From Peptidiphaga gingivicola (GTDB lineage: Bacteria > Actinomycetota > Actinomycetes > Actinomycetales > Actinomycetaceae): a DNA stretch of 64,000 nucleotides. The position numbers and the translations under genes are program-made. Shown here in pieces: positions 30,035-39,186 of this stretch. Every line of letters starts with the position of its first letter. The stretch's first letter is position 1. The stretch covers positions 868,001 to 932,000 of the forward strand of contig NZ_LVZK01000001.1 in the NCBI RefSeq assembly GCF_001652275.1, given 5' to 3'. The notes under the pieces were generated by a model. It made no database searches. It had not been told where the DNA came from and saw only the letters and a list, made by a program, of their open reading frames with translations.

Positions 30035-30077
30035 CAAGCCGGACGGGGCCGGCCTGCAGTTCTCCGAGTCGATGCAT

Positions 30078-30112
30078 AAAGGCGGGGCGACATTCGACGT
30101 CGCCCCGCCTTT
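30078..30112 (+). terminator. Terminator after the DsbA-like gene
   Basis: AAAGGCGGGGCGAC and GTCGCCCCGCCTTT form a near-perfect hairpin ending in TTT, about 45 bp after the stop codon. Confidence 0.8.
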
Positions 30113-30243
30113 GCACGTCCCCGCGCGGCGTCGCCGTGAGCGCACTTCGGCCAGACGCCTACGTTGCGGGTCACGCCGTTTCGGCTTGGGCAAACTGCCT
30201 GCATCTGGCAAGATAGAGGGGCGCTCGCTCGGGGAGCGCCCGC

Positions 30244-30316
30244 GCCACCTTAGCTCAGTTGGTAGAGCACCCGCCTTGTAAGCGGACGGTCAAGGGTTCG
30301 AGTCCCTTAGGTGGCT
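30244..30316 (+). tRNA. tRNA-Thr (anticodon TGT)
   Basis: Acceptor GCCACCT (30244-30250) pairs with AGGTGGC (30309-30315), followed by discriminator T. The D-loop AGCTCAGTTGGTAGAGC, the anticodon arm CGCCTTGTAAGCG (anticodon TGT, reading ACA) and the T-loop GGTTCGAGTCC are all present. No CCA encoded. Confidence 0.97.
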
Positions 30317-30950
30317 CACAGTTTCTTGCGTTTCTTATGTCCTTTGGGAAGCCCATGCGGTCGCAGCCTCTCAATTTCGTGTGCGGTCGCAGCCTCTCAA
30401 TCTCTCGGGTCCGCCCTTGTTCCGATAGGGCTGCGGGAGGCTCAAACTGTGTACGCTTTCTTCGCAATGCCCGAGGCGGAGGGGAAATCGTGACGAAATC
30501 CGCCTCTCGCAGTATGGGTTTACACGGCTTCCTAGTTTAAGATTGAATTACGAGCCGGAAGTCACGCACCGGTTCGGCAAACCGACACCGGTGCGGAACG
30601 CGTCGGAGGAGACGGCTGCGATGCCCGCAACCTTTCGCGGCCCCGGCGGTCGCCTTCATTGGTGTCGGTTTGCGCCGGTCTTGCAACCGGGCCCTTTCGT
30701 CGTCAGCGACGGAAGGGCCCGCTTTGCGTCGCAGACTTTCCCCGAAGGGCCGGCTGCTTGGCAGGCAGCCCGGGGCGCTCTTTTTGCCGGATCGGAAGTT
30801 CGCCGCGACTGTTACCGGGGAACCGGCTTCGCACCGTATGTGTACGCTGCGTCTGCTCCTCGCCTTGTCGCCCGATTTGATGCACTGCGGCAAGCGGGGC
30901 GCGGGGCTCTGTCGAAGCGGCCAGTTGGCCTATCGAAGCGGCCAGTTGGC
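30317..30950. other. 634-bp intergenic region with repeats and a terminator-like hairpin
   Basis: No gene is convincing. TGCGGTCGCAGCCTCTCAAT is present twice (30356-30375 and 30382-30401). A 14-15 bp hairpin with one wobble (30688-30702 with 30707-30721) could terminate the leftward ung transcript. Tandem 21-bp units begin at 30912. Confidence 0.6.
30688..30721. terminator. Terminator-like hairpin beyond ung
   Basis: CGGGCCCTTTCGTCG and CGACGGAAGGGCCCG pair with one G-U position and a 4-nt loop. Confidence 0.55.
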
Positions 30951-30970
30951 CTATCGAAGTGACCAGTCGA
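30912..30970. repeat. 21-bp tandem repeat running into the ung stop codon
   Basis: Units TCGAAGCGGCCAGTTGGCC.. begin at 30912, 30933 and 30954; the third unit is diverged. The ung stop (minus strand) at 30951-30953 lies at the junction of copies two and three. Confidence 0.85.
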
Positions 30971-31619
30971 CGGGATGCCCGCCGAGGTCGGTGAGGAGGG
31001 CGTTGGCTCGTGAGAAAGGGCGCGACCCGAAGAAGCCTCGAGTCGCCGAAAGCGGGGAAGGGTGCGGGGACTCGATCGTCGGCACGTCGCCCAGCAGAGG
31101 CTTGAGCTCTTGGGCCGGCCTGCCCCACAGGATGGCGACCAGGGGGCCGCCGCGCCCCGCGAGTCTGCGGATGGCGTGGGCCGTCACCTCTTCCCATCCC
31201 TTTCCCCTGTGCGAGGCGGGTTTGCCGGGCTGGACGGTCAAGACCCTGTTGAGAAGCATCACTCCTTGCTCGCACCAGGGGGTGAGGTCGCCGTCGTCGG
31301 CGGGGGAGATGCCCAGATCGTCGTGAAGCTCTTTGTAAATGTTGACGAGGGAGCGGGGGATCGGGCGAACTGAAGGGTCGACGGAAAAGCTCAGTCCCAC
31401 GGGGTGCCCGGGCGTAGGGTAGGGGTCTTGCCCGACGATCAGCACGCGCACGGCGTCGAACGGGTATGAAAAGGCGCGCAGCACTCGATCGCCTGCGGGG
31501 AGGTAGCCGCGGCCCGCGGCGTTCTCGGACCGGAGGAAATCGCCCATTGCGTGAATGCGCTGTTCGACGGGTTCCAATTCGCGCGCCCATCCGGGGTCGA
31601 TGATGTCTGTCAGGGTCAT
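30951..31619 (-). CDS. ung: Uracil-DNA glycosylase
   Basis: Removes uracil from DNA (base-excision repair). 222 residues, family 1. The water-activating motif [17 protein letters not shown] (near residue 63), LNRVLTVQ and the [18 protein letters not shown] leucine-loop motif are all intact. ATG 31619 has TAGGCT (31626-31631, minus reading) exactly 6 nt upstream and no ribosome site, fitting leaderless translation. Its final codons overlap the 21-bp repeat. Confidence 0.96.
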   Translation of the reverse strand: MTLTDIIDPGWARELEPVEQRIHAMGDFLRSENAAGRGYLPAGDRVLRAFSYPFDAVRVLIVGQDPYPTPGHPVGLSFSVDPSVRPIPRSLVNIYKELHDDLGISPADDGDLTPWCEQGVMLLNRVLTVQPGKPASHRGKGWEEVTAHAIRRLAGRGGPLVAILWGRPAQELKPLLGDVPTIESPHPSPLSATRGFFGSRPFSRANALLTDLGGHPVDWSLR

Positions 31620-31765
31620 GGCACCAGCCTAGCCTTCTTGTGTGTGAGATTCGCTGACCGAGAGATCCTCGCCGACCGGGCGGGGTAGGATGCCTGAGGA
31701 AGCAGGATCGCTTTCGGCTGGAGGCACAATCGCGATGGAGGCGCGAATCCGAGAAAGGCGGAACA

Positions 31766-32017
31766 TTGGAGGAGGGCACAAGGCTGTCCGACGTCGAAAA
31801 CGCCGTTCTGGACTTGGAGGAAACGTGGTGGACCCGCGGGAGAACCAAGTCTGAGGCCATAGCGACTCTGGGAATGACCACCACCCGTTACTATCTCGTG
31901 CTTAACCGCGTTCTTGCCAATCCGCATGCGCGAATGGAACGCCCTGAGCTTGTGGGGCGGTTGCTGCGTTTGCGGGACCGGCGCGCTGGCGAGCGAAGTA
32001 GTGACGGCGATTGTTAG
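31766..32017 (+). CDS. DUF3263 family small protein
   Basis: 83 residues of an actinobacterial family. Pattern: VENAVLDLEETWWTRG, then KSEAIATLGMTTTRYYLVLNRVL and a basic LLRLRDRRAGE end, which resembles a small helix-turn-helix DNA-binding fold. TTG 31766 is used because AAAGGCGG lies 6 nt upstream. It precedes the LytR_C gene with a 3-nt gap, a conserved actinobacterial pairing. Confidence 0.8.
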   Translation: MEEGTRLSDVENAVLDLEETWWTRGRTKSEAIATLGMTTTRYYLVLNRVLANPHARMERPELVGRLLRLRDRRAGERSSDGDC

Positions 32018-32020
32018 GCT

Positions 32021-32689
32021 ATGAACGTGGCAGATAACGAATACCCCGCAGACGAGTTCGATCGGCTGGCAGACGCCCGGACGATTCGAGGAACTCACAG
32101 GCGCAAGGAGTCGAACCTCAAATGGTGGCTGGCGCTTGTCGCCGTTGTGATTCTTGCTCCGACCGCGGGATGGGCGATCTCGAACTACATCGGTTCCTCC
32201 GAGGAGGAGCCTGCGCCTACCGCCTCCGCGAAGGAGGCCCCTTCGGGCGCCCCGAGCGGCGCCTCTCCGACGGCGGGCCCAAGCGGCGATCCCAGTTCCT
32301 CCGGCGGGAACAAGCCGTCGGAGTCTGGCAAGCCAAGCGGGAACCCGTCGACGGACGCCTCTGCCACTCCGTCGGGGCAGGAGAGCAGCACGTCGGCCGA
32401 CGCCGGCACCGGCCGTCCCGTTCTCGTGCTCAACGGGTCGAAGAAGCCCGGATTGGCCGCCACCGGGAAGCAGAAACTGGAGAAGGCCGGCTACACGAAG
32501 GTCTCGGCGAACAACTACAGCGGAGGAAGCCCCGCAGTTTCGACCGTTTTCTACGCGAAAGCCTCGGACGCGCAGGCGGCCAAGCAGGTAGCCGCGGCCC
32601 TCGGCATCCGTCCCGGCAACGTCGTCCTTGCGCCGAAGGCCACGGGAGGCGACCAGATCGTCGTCGTTCTTCGCGCCGACGCGAGGTAA
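32021..32689 (+). CDS. Membrane-anchored LytR_C domain protein
   Basis: 222 residues. A cytoplasmic tail (about 35 residues) is followed by a membrane helix (WWLALVAVVILAPTAGW), then an exported Ser/Pro/Gly-rich stalk (about 55-125), and a LytR_C domain: VLVLNGSKKPGLAATGKQKLE, KVSANNYSG, VFYAKASDAQAAKQVAAAL. The stalk would place the domain out in the cell wall. It probably shares an mRNA with the DUF3263 gene. The same architecture without a stalk is at 6850-7446. Confidence 0.85.
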   Translation: MNVADNEYPADEFDRLADARTIRGTHRRKESNLKWWLALVAVVILAPTAGWAISNYIGSSEEEPAPTASAKEAPSGAPSGASPTAGPSGDPSSSGGNKPSESGKPSGNPSTDASATPSGQESSTSADAGTGRPVLVLNGSKKPGLAATGKQKLEKAGYTKVSANNYSGGSPAVSTVFYAKASDAQAAKQVAAALGIRPGNVVLAPKATGGDQIVVVLRADAR

Positions 32690-32719
32690 GACGCGAAACA
32701 AAGCCTGAATCCCCCTCTT

Positions 32720-32752
32720 GAAGCCCGCCCCTTTTGCAAAAGGAGCGGGCTT
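32720..32752 (+). terminator. Terminator after the LytR_C gene
   Basis: AAGCCCGC with CCTTTT pairs to AAAAGG with AGCGGGCTT, about 30 bp downstream of the stop; the stem has one bulged base. Confidence 0.7.
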
Positions 32753-32999
32753 GCAAGTTCTTGCGGAAGTCCGCAACCCCTTGTGGACAAGTGTGTGATT
32801 GCTTATAAAGCAGGGTGCATGCCTCTCGTAAAGCGGGGGCGCATGCGTCTTAAGGCGGTGTATGCAACAGAAAACGACATGGGTACTTAAACTCATATAT
32901 TTTTAGGTACATCCTGTGTAAAGTTGGTGGCACCTGGAAAAGGCAGCAATGCCTCAACGCTCACTTTTGCGCATTCGCGCTATTTCCATAGGAGAAACC

Positions 33000-35909
33000 A
33001 TGAATATTTCTACTAGAAGGCTGTCGCTCGCCGCCACGGTCGCGGTCGTGGTCCTGGCCGTGCTCATGGTCGTTTCACCGGCTGCGGCCGCAAAACCGGC
33101 GGCAGCTGTGAAACCGGTTGAAATCACGAAACCGGCTGTGGCAGGCGAACGGGCCGCGGCCGCAAAACCGGCCGTTCCCAATAATGCGCCGCGGGCTGCT
33201 TTGGCCGGCAAAGATGCGGTTTCGACTAAAAAAGGGGTCGCTTCGGCCAAAAAGCAACTTTTGCCCGCGGACACCCCAAGCCCGCGAACCGGAGATTTCG
33301 AGATAGACGGCAAGGGCAAGCTGGTGCGGTACAAGGGCTCGGCCAGGGACGTTGTCATTCCCGACTCCGTCAAGGTCATCGGCAAAGAGGCTTTTTATAG
33401 AACCGGCGTCGTCAAGGTCAAAGTCCCCGCGACGGTGACCGAAATCGAAGAACGAGGCTTTGCCTACTGCCGCGAGTTGGCCGCTGTCGAATTCGAGGAC
33501 GCCGAGGCCAAGCCCAGCAAGCTGGTCAAAGTCGGCGAGTCTGCTTTCAGCGGGACGGGAGCTCTCAAAGAAATCGTCCTTCCTCGTTCGGTGACGCACC
33601 TCGGGAAAGTGGCCTTTTACGACAGCGGAATCGAGAAAGTTGCTCTGCCTGCCGGGTTGACGGAGATCCCCGAAAGAGCGTTCATGAAGGCAGGTCACTT
33701 GATGGACGTCACCGTTTCAGACAACGTGACGAAGATCGACTTCCGGGCGTTCGCCATAACCCATAGTCTCAGGTCTCTGAAAGTGGTCGGGGCAAACGGG
33801 CAGATCTCGACGGGATTTCCCTCGAAACTCAAAGTTCTGGGCAAATGGGCTTTTTGGCGTTCGGGGATCAGGCAAGCCGTGCTTCCCTCCGGACTGGAGG
33901 CAATCGAAGAATCCGCATTCAACCGTTCGGCGTTGGAAAAGTTGACCCTTCAGGAGGGCCTGAAGTCGATCGGGCACGGAGCGTTCTCCTTCACCAATCT
34001 AACCGAACTGACGATTCCCGATTCGGTCGTCCACGCCGACGGCGCGGTGAGCGGCACGAGGAAAATAGCCAAACTCCACATCGGCAAGGGCGTGGGGCCC
34101 GACCAGTTTGACGGCTCATTCGCCCGAAACGATTCCCTCAGAACGGTCTCCGTCAGCGAGGGCAATCCAAACTATGTGGTCGTCGGAAGGGCGCTGTTCA
34201 ACAAGCAGCTGACCAAGCTCATAGTCGTCCCCCGGGGCCTCGCCGGAAGCAGCCGGTTAAAGACCTACAACGTTCCGGCAAGTGTGACGACGATCGCCAG
34301 TTACGCCTTCAGCAATTCGGCTTATGAAGAGGTCAACCTTCCGTCGGGCCTCCGAACCGTCGAAAACGGAACTTTCTCTTCTTCAGCACTTAAGAGGATT
34401 GTCTTGCCGAGAGGCCTTGAGACGATCGGGGACAGCGCTTTCGCGTGGGCGGCCAACCTGACCGACGTCGATCTTGGCGGCGCCACGACGGTCGGCAGCT
34501 ATGCCTTCCAGAAGACGCCCGCGCTCAAGGCCGTCAACATGCGGACCGACCTCAACAGGCTCAAGGAGATCGGCTCGGATGCCTTCTATGACTCGGGATT
34601 GGTCGAGGCGACGCTGCCCGATTCGGTCACGGCAATCCGCTATGGCGCCCTCTCCGGCAATGAAAGGCTTCTCAAGGTCCGCCTGGGATCAGGACTTTCC
34701 ACGCTGGAGGAGAACGTCTTCTACAGGACGCCGCAACTGCGCGAAGTGACGGTGGCCCAAGGCAATCAGATCTTCAGCGCCGAGGGCAACATACTCTACG
34801 GCAAGCGGAACGACGGCCTGCATCTCATACGGTCCGCTCCGGGCGACCAGACCCCCGAGCGCCATGTCAAGGACGGCGTGACGGCGATCGACGACAGGGC
34901 TTTCGCCGACAACGCGAAGCTGGAAAAGCTCCGCCTTCCCGACGGGCTCAAGAGCATCGGGAATCGCGCATTCGAGAATGCGACGGCTCTCAACGAAGTG
35001 CGTTTCCCCGACAGCCTCGAGGTCGTGGACGGATTCTTCCACACGCCGTCGCTGCACAAGGCCGATTTCGGCACCCAGATCACTTCGATTGACCGCGCCT
35101 TCGAAGGCAGATGCCCCGAGCGGATCGTCGTGCGCGGAGCCAAGAACGGAAAGTTCGTGTACTCCTACGACGAAAGCGACGAGAACTTGACGAACGGCGC
35201 GCCCCGGCCAAAGCCCGTCTCCGCGTACTTCGGCGAGGGGATGACGGAGGTCAGCTACTCTGCAGGCCTGTTCCCGAAGGTTCTCGTTCTTCCGGGCACG
35301 CTGAAGGAGCTCAACATCGACAGCGAGTCCGTCGATGGGCAATGGAAGGCTTCGGCGGTCTTCTACGTGGCGGCCGAGCCGGGCTCATCCGCCTGGAAGC
35401 TCGCGTCCGAGAAGATGTCCGCCTTCGGCATGGATCCGGCCAAGCAGCTTAAGAGGTATACGCCGATGAGTGCGACGGCGCGGCCCGCCGCCTCTTCTCA
35501 AGGGAAGTCGGCGGTCACGGTCGATGTGCGCGGAGGCGTGGCAGAGGGTGCACACCAGGCGCGGGTCGTCGCGGTCGGCTCCGACGGGACGACGACGCCG
35601 CTGTCCGACTGGGTCGAGGCAAAGGCCGCCGGCAAGGGCTACCAGGCGAGCGTCGAGTACAACGCCCGCGCGGCGGGCGGGAAGGTCAGGGTCGAGGTCC
35701 GCGACCACACCGAGCTGACCCTCATGGCCGACGTCTCCGACGGCGCGACGCCGAGCCCAGAGCCTTCGGCGTCCCAAGAACCGACGGCGTCGCCGGCTGC
35801 AACGCCCACAGCCGGGCATGCCGCCACGTCCTCGCCGACGGCTTCGACAGGTTCGGCCGCGCCTTCCTCTCCGTCTGAGCCGGAGGCCTCCCGAACCGGC
35901 CGAGGCTAA
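33000..35909 (+). CDS. Secreted BspA-like leucine-rich repeat surface protein
   Basis: 969 residues. A signal peptide (about 1-32: basic start, VVVLAVLMVV core, PAAAA cleavage) is followed by a Lys/Ala/Pro-rich stretch and then many LRR_5 (BspA) repeats from about residue 115 to 780: DVVIPDSVKVIGKEAFY, VKVPATVTEIEERGF, EIVLPRSVTHLGKVAFYDSG and similar. A beta-domain follows (about 840-930), then a Pro/Ser/Thr-rich end. BspA proteins act in adhesion to host or community partners. No LPxTG or membrane anchor is visible, so it may be released or held non-covalently. AGGAGA precedes ATG 33000; the AT-rich upstream zone holds the promoter. Confidence 0.9.
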   Translation: MNISTRRLSLAATVAVVVLAVLMVVSPAAAAKPAAAVKPVEITKPAVAGERAAAAKPAVPNNAPRAALAGKDAVSTKKGVASAKKQLLPADTPSPRTGDFEIDGKGKLVRYKGSARDVVIPDSVKVIGKEAFYRTGVVKVKVPATVTEIEERGFAYCRELAAVEFEDAEAKPSKLVKVGESAFSGTGALKEIVLPRSVTHLGKVAFYDSGIEKVALPAGLTEIPERAFMKAGHLMDVTVSDNVTKIDFRAFAITHSLRSLKVVGANGQISTGFPSKLKVLGKWAFWRSGIRQAVLPSGLEAIEESAFNRSALEKLTLQEGLKSIGHGAFSFTNLTELTIPDSVVHADGAVSGTRKIAKLHIGKGVGPDQFDGSFARNDSLRTVSVSEGNPNYVVVGRALFNKQLTKLIVVPRGLAGSSRLKTYNVPASVTTIASYAFSNSAYEEVNLPSGLRTVENGTFSSSALKRIVLPRGLETIGDSAFAWAANLTDVDLGGATTVGSYAFQKTPALKAVNMRTDLNRLKEIGSDAFYDSGLVEATLPDSVTAIRYGALSGNERLLKVRLGSGLSTLEENVFYRTPQLREVTVAQGNQIFSAEGNILYGKRNDGLHLIRSAPGDQTPERHVKDGVTAIDDRAFADNAKLEKLRLPDGLKSIGNRAFENATALNEVRFPDSLEVVDGFFHTPSLHKADFGTQITSIDRAFEGRCPERIVVRGAKNGKFVYSYDESDENLTNGAPRPKPVSAYFGEGMTEVSYSAGLFPKVLVLPGTLKELNIDSESVDGQWKASAVFYVAAEPGSSAWKLASEKMSAFGMDPAKQLKRYTPMSATARPAASSQGKSAVTVDVRGGVAEGAHQARVVAVGSDGTTTPLSDWVEAKAAGKGYQASVEYNARAAGGKVRVEVRDHTELTLMADVSDGATPSPEPSASQEPTASPAATPTAGHAATSSPTASTGSAAPSSPSEPEASRTGRG

Positions 35910-35933
35910 ACCGGCCCAGCAGCGCAGGGAAGG

Positions 35934-35974
35934 GCCCCGGGGACGTCCGATTTCGACGTCGTTCCGGGGCTTTT
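35934..35974 (+). terminator. Terminator after the LRR gene
   Basis: GCCCCGG with GGACGTC pairs with GACGTC and CCGGGGC, then TTTT. The stem is interrupted by a small bulge. Confidence 0.7.
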
Positions 35975-36155
35975 CTGTTCCTCGAGGCGCGTGTTCGCCG
36001 TCGTCGATGCACTTTCCAACCGGTTTGTAGGCTTTGGGTCTTTTCGAACCTCTACTCAATAAAGCAAGGAGCGCTCCTCCTTTGAAGAAATCGAGTTAAA
36101 CCTGGCATACACGGCATTAATTTGATAGGCTCATTGGGAATCAAAGGAGGATGCG

Positions 36156-37856
36156 ATGGTTTCTTTTCATGATGTCATGCTATGGCGCGGCAGCAAGTTT
36201 CGCGACGCGGCGGTGATGCTGCGCGCTGCGGCGAAGCGATTCGGCGAGACGCACTCCGCGATGGCGGGGATAGGCTCTTCCGAGCTCGAGGGCAAGTTCT
36301 CCGAGGCTGAGCAGAGGAAGCGCCGGTCGATGGTGGACGATGCTGAGGATCTCGAGCGCACCTTCCAGCGCGCGGCCCAGAAGTTCGACCTGGCTGGCGA
36401 GTCGGCGGACAAACTGGCCAAAGAAGCGGCCGACCTCAACGCCGAGGTGCGCGCGAAAGGCGGGGAGGTCGACGACGACGGCACCGTCAGCGGCGTCGAT
36501 ATGGGCTTCCGTCTTGGCAATCCGGGTCCGGTCACAAAGGAGGATCTTCAGGACACGCTCCAGGAGGGATTTACTAAGCGAGGCTGCCTGTGTGTAAGCA
36601 AAGCCGAGCAGTTCCTCAAGGTCGTAGAGCAGATCTACTCGCATTTCGGCATTGAAGCCTGGAGCAATGCCATTGAGAGTGGAAGCAATGTGGTCCAATT
36701 GGGGACCAAAGGACCGCCGCGCTCCACACTGGGGGCCAAGTACGTCAACGACTGGTGGACGGCGCTCTCGCCCGAAGAACAGAAGGAGATCATCCTCAAG
36801 CATCCCGAGTGGATCGGGCACCGCGACGGCATCCCGGCCGACGCCCGAAGCCGCGCCAACACGGTCTTGCTGCACAGGTACCTCGACCGCATGGAGGAGC
36901 TCAAAGGAAAGGTCGAAACCGAAGGCGAGTCCGACGCCCTGTTCAAAAAGTACGGCGTGACGCCGGGCGAGTACCGCGCTTACGTTTACAACAACCGAGA
37001 TCACGTTCTGGCCTTGGCCAAGCGGTTTCCGATGCCGGAGGACGGACCCGAGGCGCTTTTCAACGCGCAATCGGCGCGGCAGAGACTTCTGGTTTTCGAT
37101 CCTGGGAAGGGCCGTGAGCACGTGCGGGCGGCCATAGGCATAGGCGACATCGACAAGGCCAAGAACGTCATGGTGTACGTTCCCGGCATGACGACGAATG
37201 TTCGAGACGGCTTGGTCGGCACAGGAAGCGGAGGAAGCTCCGTGATCGGCCTCGAAAGAGCGCTGCAAGTGTCCGATCGGCAGCATACCGGGGAAAGCGC
37301 GGGGGTCGTGTGGCTCGACTACGACGCCCCCAGCTGGGGCGAATCGGCGCCGTATCAGAAGAACGCCGTCTATTACCCCCACGCGGCCAATGAGGCGAAA
37401 GAACGCCTGTCCTCCTTCATGGAAGGAGTGCAGCAAACTCATACGGGCGATCCGAATCTCACGCTGAGCGGACACTCGTACGGTTCGCTCACCGCGGCGG
37501 TCGCCGCAGGCCGCACCGACGTTCAGGATCAAGTCGCGGTGTGGGGATCCGCCGGGGTGAACGCGACGACCAACGACGAGCTCAACGTCCTTCCTGGAAA
37601 TACCTACGTCGGCGCCGCGGAGGGGGACGCCGTCGCGGCGAGCGGGCGGTTCGGTCTGAATCCCGACGTCAACAAGAACTTCGAGCATTTCAGCACCGAG
37701 AAGTGGACAAGTCCCGAAGGGGAGCGTTACGAGGCCTCTCATGGTCATTCGGAGTATCTTTCGGGGCCCGAGTCCAAGAAATCCGTGGGAAAAACTTCGA
37801 CGTACAATATTGGACGCATCATGTCGGGCAATGGCATGGCTGCGGAGGAGAAGTGA
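36156..37856 (+). CDS. DUF1023 alpha/beta hydrolase with N-terminal helical ESX-type domain
   Basis: 566 residues. Residues 1-115 form an ESX/WXG100-like helical hairpin (MVSFHDVMLWRGSKF, AAQKFDLAGESADKLAKEA). The rest matches DUF1023: WWTALSPEEQKEIILKHPEWIGHRDGIP, MVYVPGMTTNV, nucleophile elbow GHSYGSLTAA (Ser near 440), VWGSAGVNA (Asp region) and a late GHSEYLS His. Such proteins are presumed secreted lipase/esterase-type effectors. CAAAGGAGGATGCG before the ATG is a strong ribosome site. Translationally close (1 nt) to the next lipoprotein gene. No ESX core genes are in this window. Confidence 0.85.
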   Translation: MVSFHDVMLWRGSKFRDAAVMLRAAAKRFGETHSAMAGIGSSELEGKFSEAEQRKRRSMVDDAEDLERTFQRAAQKFDLAGESADKLAKEAADLNAEVRAKGGEVDDDGTVSGVDMGFRLGNPGPVTKEDLQDTLQEGFTKRGCLCVSKAEQFLKVVEQIYSHFGIEAWSNAIESGSNVVQLGTKGPPRSTLGAKYVNDWWTALSPEEQKEIILKHPEWIGHRDGIPADARSRANTVLLHRYLDRMEELKGKVETEGESDALFKKYGVTPGEYRAYVYNNRDHVLALAKRFPMPEDGPEALFNAQSARQRLLVFDPGKGREHVRAAIGIGDIDKAKNVMVYVPGMTTNVRDGLVGTGSGGSSVIGLERALQVSDRQHTGESAGVVWLDYDAPSWGESAPYQKNAVYYPHAANEAKERLSSFMEGVQQTHTGDPNLTLSGHSYGSLTAAVAAGRTDVQDQVAVWGSAGVNATTNDELNVLPGNTYVGAAEGDAVAASGRFGLNPDVNKNFEHFSTEKWTSPEGERYEASHGHSEYLSGPESKKSVGKTSTYNIGRIMSGNGMAAEEK

Positions 37857-37857
37857 G

Positions 37858-38538
37858 ATGGTCGGCAAGAAAGCGCTCGCAGCCCTGTGCGCGGTAGCAG
37901 CGTGCGCCGCGGGGTGCGACATACCGGATGAGTACCTTGGCGGGGGCGAGGCGACGGCTTCGCCCGTCGAGCGGCCCATTGTCGAGCTTCGGCGCGAAAC
38001 CCTGGGGCTGGAAATCTCGCTTTATCGGATGCTGAGCCAAGAATACGGGGTGGGCGAATGGAAGCCCCAAGAGGAGCAGATTCAGACGAAGGTGAGTGCG
38101 TTTGTCGTTTGCTCGGCCGGATACTCCTCCGAACTGTATAGGTTGGCGACGGCGGCTCCCATTCCGACCGAAAAGTGGAAGGCTGCGACGGCGAGGATAT
38201 ACGAGCTCGCCAAGCCCTACGGATTTGGCAAGCCCGAACCTTATATACACACCGAGGGCAACGCGGGAATCCTCACAAATCCGCGCACCGGCGCCGAGCT
38301 TACCGTCATCAGCCACCCGAAGTTCCTTCTGATTGAGATCGACACCGGTTGCGGCAAGGACAACAGCCCCCAGGGTTTTTCCGACTGGCCTCGCGGAACG
38401 GAGGTGGTTCCCGACAATCTGCGCAGCACCGGGCGCGGCTTTTCTTTGCCGGAGAAATGGGCGCCCTACGATCCGAACGTCGTCGTCACACCGCCGCCGA
38501 GCCCCGCGGCAAAGCGATCAGGCACCGCGGCAAAGTGA
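37858..38538 (+). CDS. LppA-like lipoprotein of the DUF1023 cassette
   Basis: 226 residues with a lipobox CAAGC (Cys about residue 19). The mature part has VCSAGYSSELYRLA, IPTEKWKAATARIYELAKPYGF and LTVISHPKFLLIEIDTGC, which resembles mycobacterial LppA-type lipoproteins; the similarity is modest. The two Cys may form a disulfide. It follows the hydrolase by 1 nt with a GGAGGAG site overlapping the hydrolase end, so it is co-translated. The final codons are within a 21-bp tandem repeat that also supplies the stop codon. Perhaps it binds or restrains the hydrolase; that is a guess. Confidence 0.78.
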   Translation: MVGKKALAALCAVAACAAGCDIPDEYLGGGEATASPVERPIVELRRETLGLEISLYRMLSQEYGVGEWKPQEEQIQTKVSAFVVCSAGYSSELYRLATAAPIPTEKWKAATARIYELAKPYGFGKPEPYIHTEGNAGILTNPRTGAELTVISHPKFLLIEIDTGCGKDNSPQGFSDWPRGTEVVPDNLRSTGRGFSLPEKWAPYDPNVVVTPPPSPAAKRSGTAAK

Positions 38539-38562
38539 TTAAGCCCCGCGGCAAAGCGATCG
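38500..38562 (+). repeat. 21-bp tandem repeat over the lipoprotein stop codon
   Basis: Three units: AGCCCCGCGGCAAAGCGATCA (38500-38520), a variant starting GGCACC (38521-38541) and a third (38542-38562). A single change (AAAGCG to AAAGTG) in unit two creates the TGA stop. Confidence 0.93.
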
Positions 38563-38701
38563 AACTCAAAGGAATAGCGGGGGCCGGCAGCGTGTCCCAG
38601 TGGGGAGCCCAAGCACCGGGCTCCAATGAGAAGGCTCGAACGAGACAAGCGAATCCCAAAGGCCCGGCTGCACGTCCCGGGCATCACGCAAAGGAGGAAA
38701 C

Positions 38702-39007
38702 ATGGGAGAGCTGAGAGTAAACGATGCGGCCCTTCGCAAGATGGTGGCGACGTCGGACGACCTGGCCGGCGTCATCCGCGGCATCGACAACGGCGATGCC
38801 ATCCGGGAGTCGAACGACGGCGTCGTCAACGGCGGCCTGGGCGCCGCGGCCGAGAAGGCCGCGGGGTATTTCGAGGAAGCGGTGGGCATCTACGCGAAGC
38901 GCCTGGAGGCGTATTCGAAGGCCACCAAAGAGGCGGCGGAGGACTTCGCCTCGACCGATCAGGCAAACGCGTCCTCCTTCTTCTCCACGCAGCAGAAGCT
39001 GGTGTAG
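38702..39007 (+). CDS. EspC-like ESX-associated small helical protein
   Basis: 101 residues, all helical by appearance: ELRVNDAALRKMV, DDLAGVIRGID, then a second helix AEKAAGYFEEAVGIYAKRLEAYSKATKE. The pattern matches the EspC/ESX-substrate helical-hairpin family; no WXG turn is seen. It has the same strong ribosome site (CAAAGGAGGAAAC) as the DUF1023 gene. It is the last gene of the cassette and may pair with the helical N-terminus of the hydrolase during type VII secretion. Inference from context. Confidence 0.75.
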   Translation: MGELRVNDAALRKMVATSDDLAGVIRGIDNGDAIRESNDGVVNGGLGAAAEKAAGYFEEAVGIYAKRLEAYSKATKEAAEDFASTDQANASSFFSTQQKLV

Positions 39008-39027
39008 ATGGGCAGCCGTCCTCGGAC

Positions 39028-39096
39028 GGCGGCTTAAGCATACTTCGTGCGGCGGCTTAAGCATCCCTCGTGCGGCGGCTTAAGCTTCTCTTGGGC
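39028..39096 (+). repeat. 23-bp tandem repeat, three copies
   Basis: GGCGGCTTAAGCATACTTC.. begins at 39028, 39051 and 39074; the third unit is diverged. A fragment of a fourth follows. Confidence 0.92.
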
Positions 39097-39186
39097 GGCG
39101 GCGTCCCGCGTGCAAGCGGGAATCCCGTCCGGGAGCGACCTCCAGACTTGAGCCGTGGAGACTCAGCTTTGGGTGAACGGCGTTGC

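Noticed and set aside
30543-31326. Open frames between tRNA-Thr and ung on the plus strand
   Set aside because: They overlap ung or repeats, and their translations have no family resemblance.
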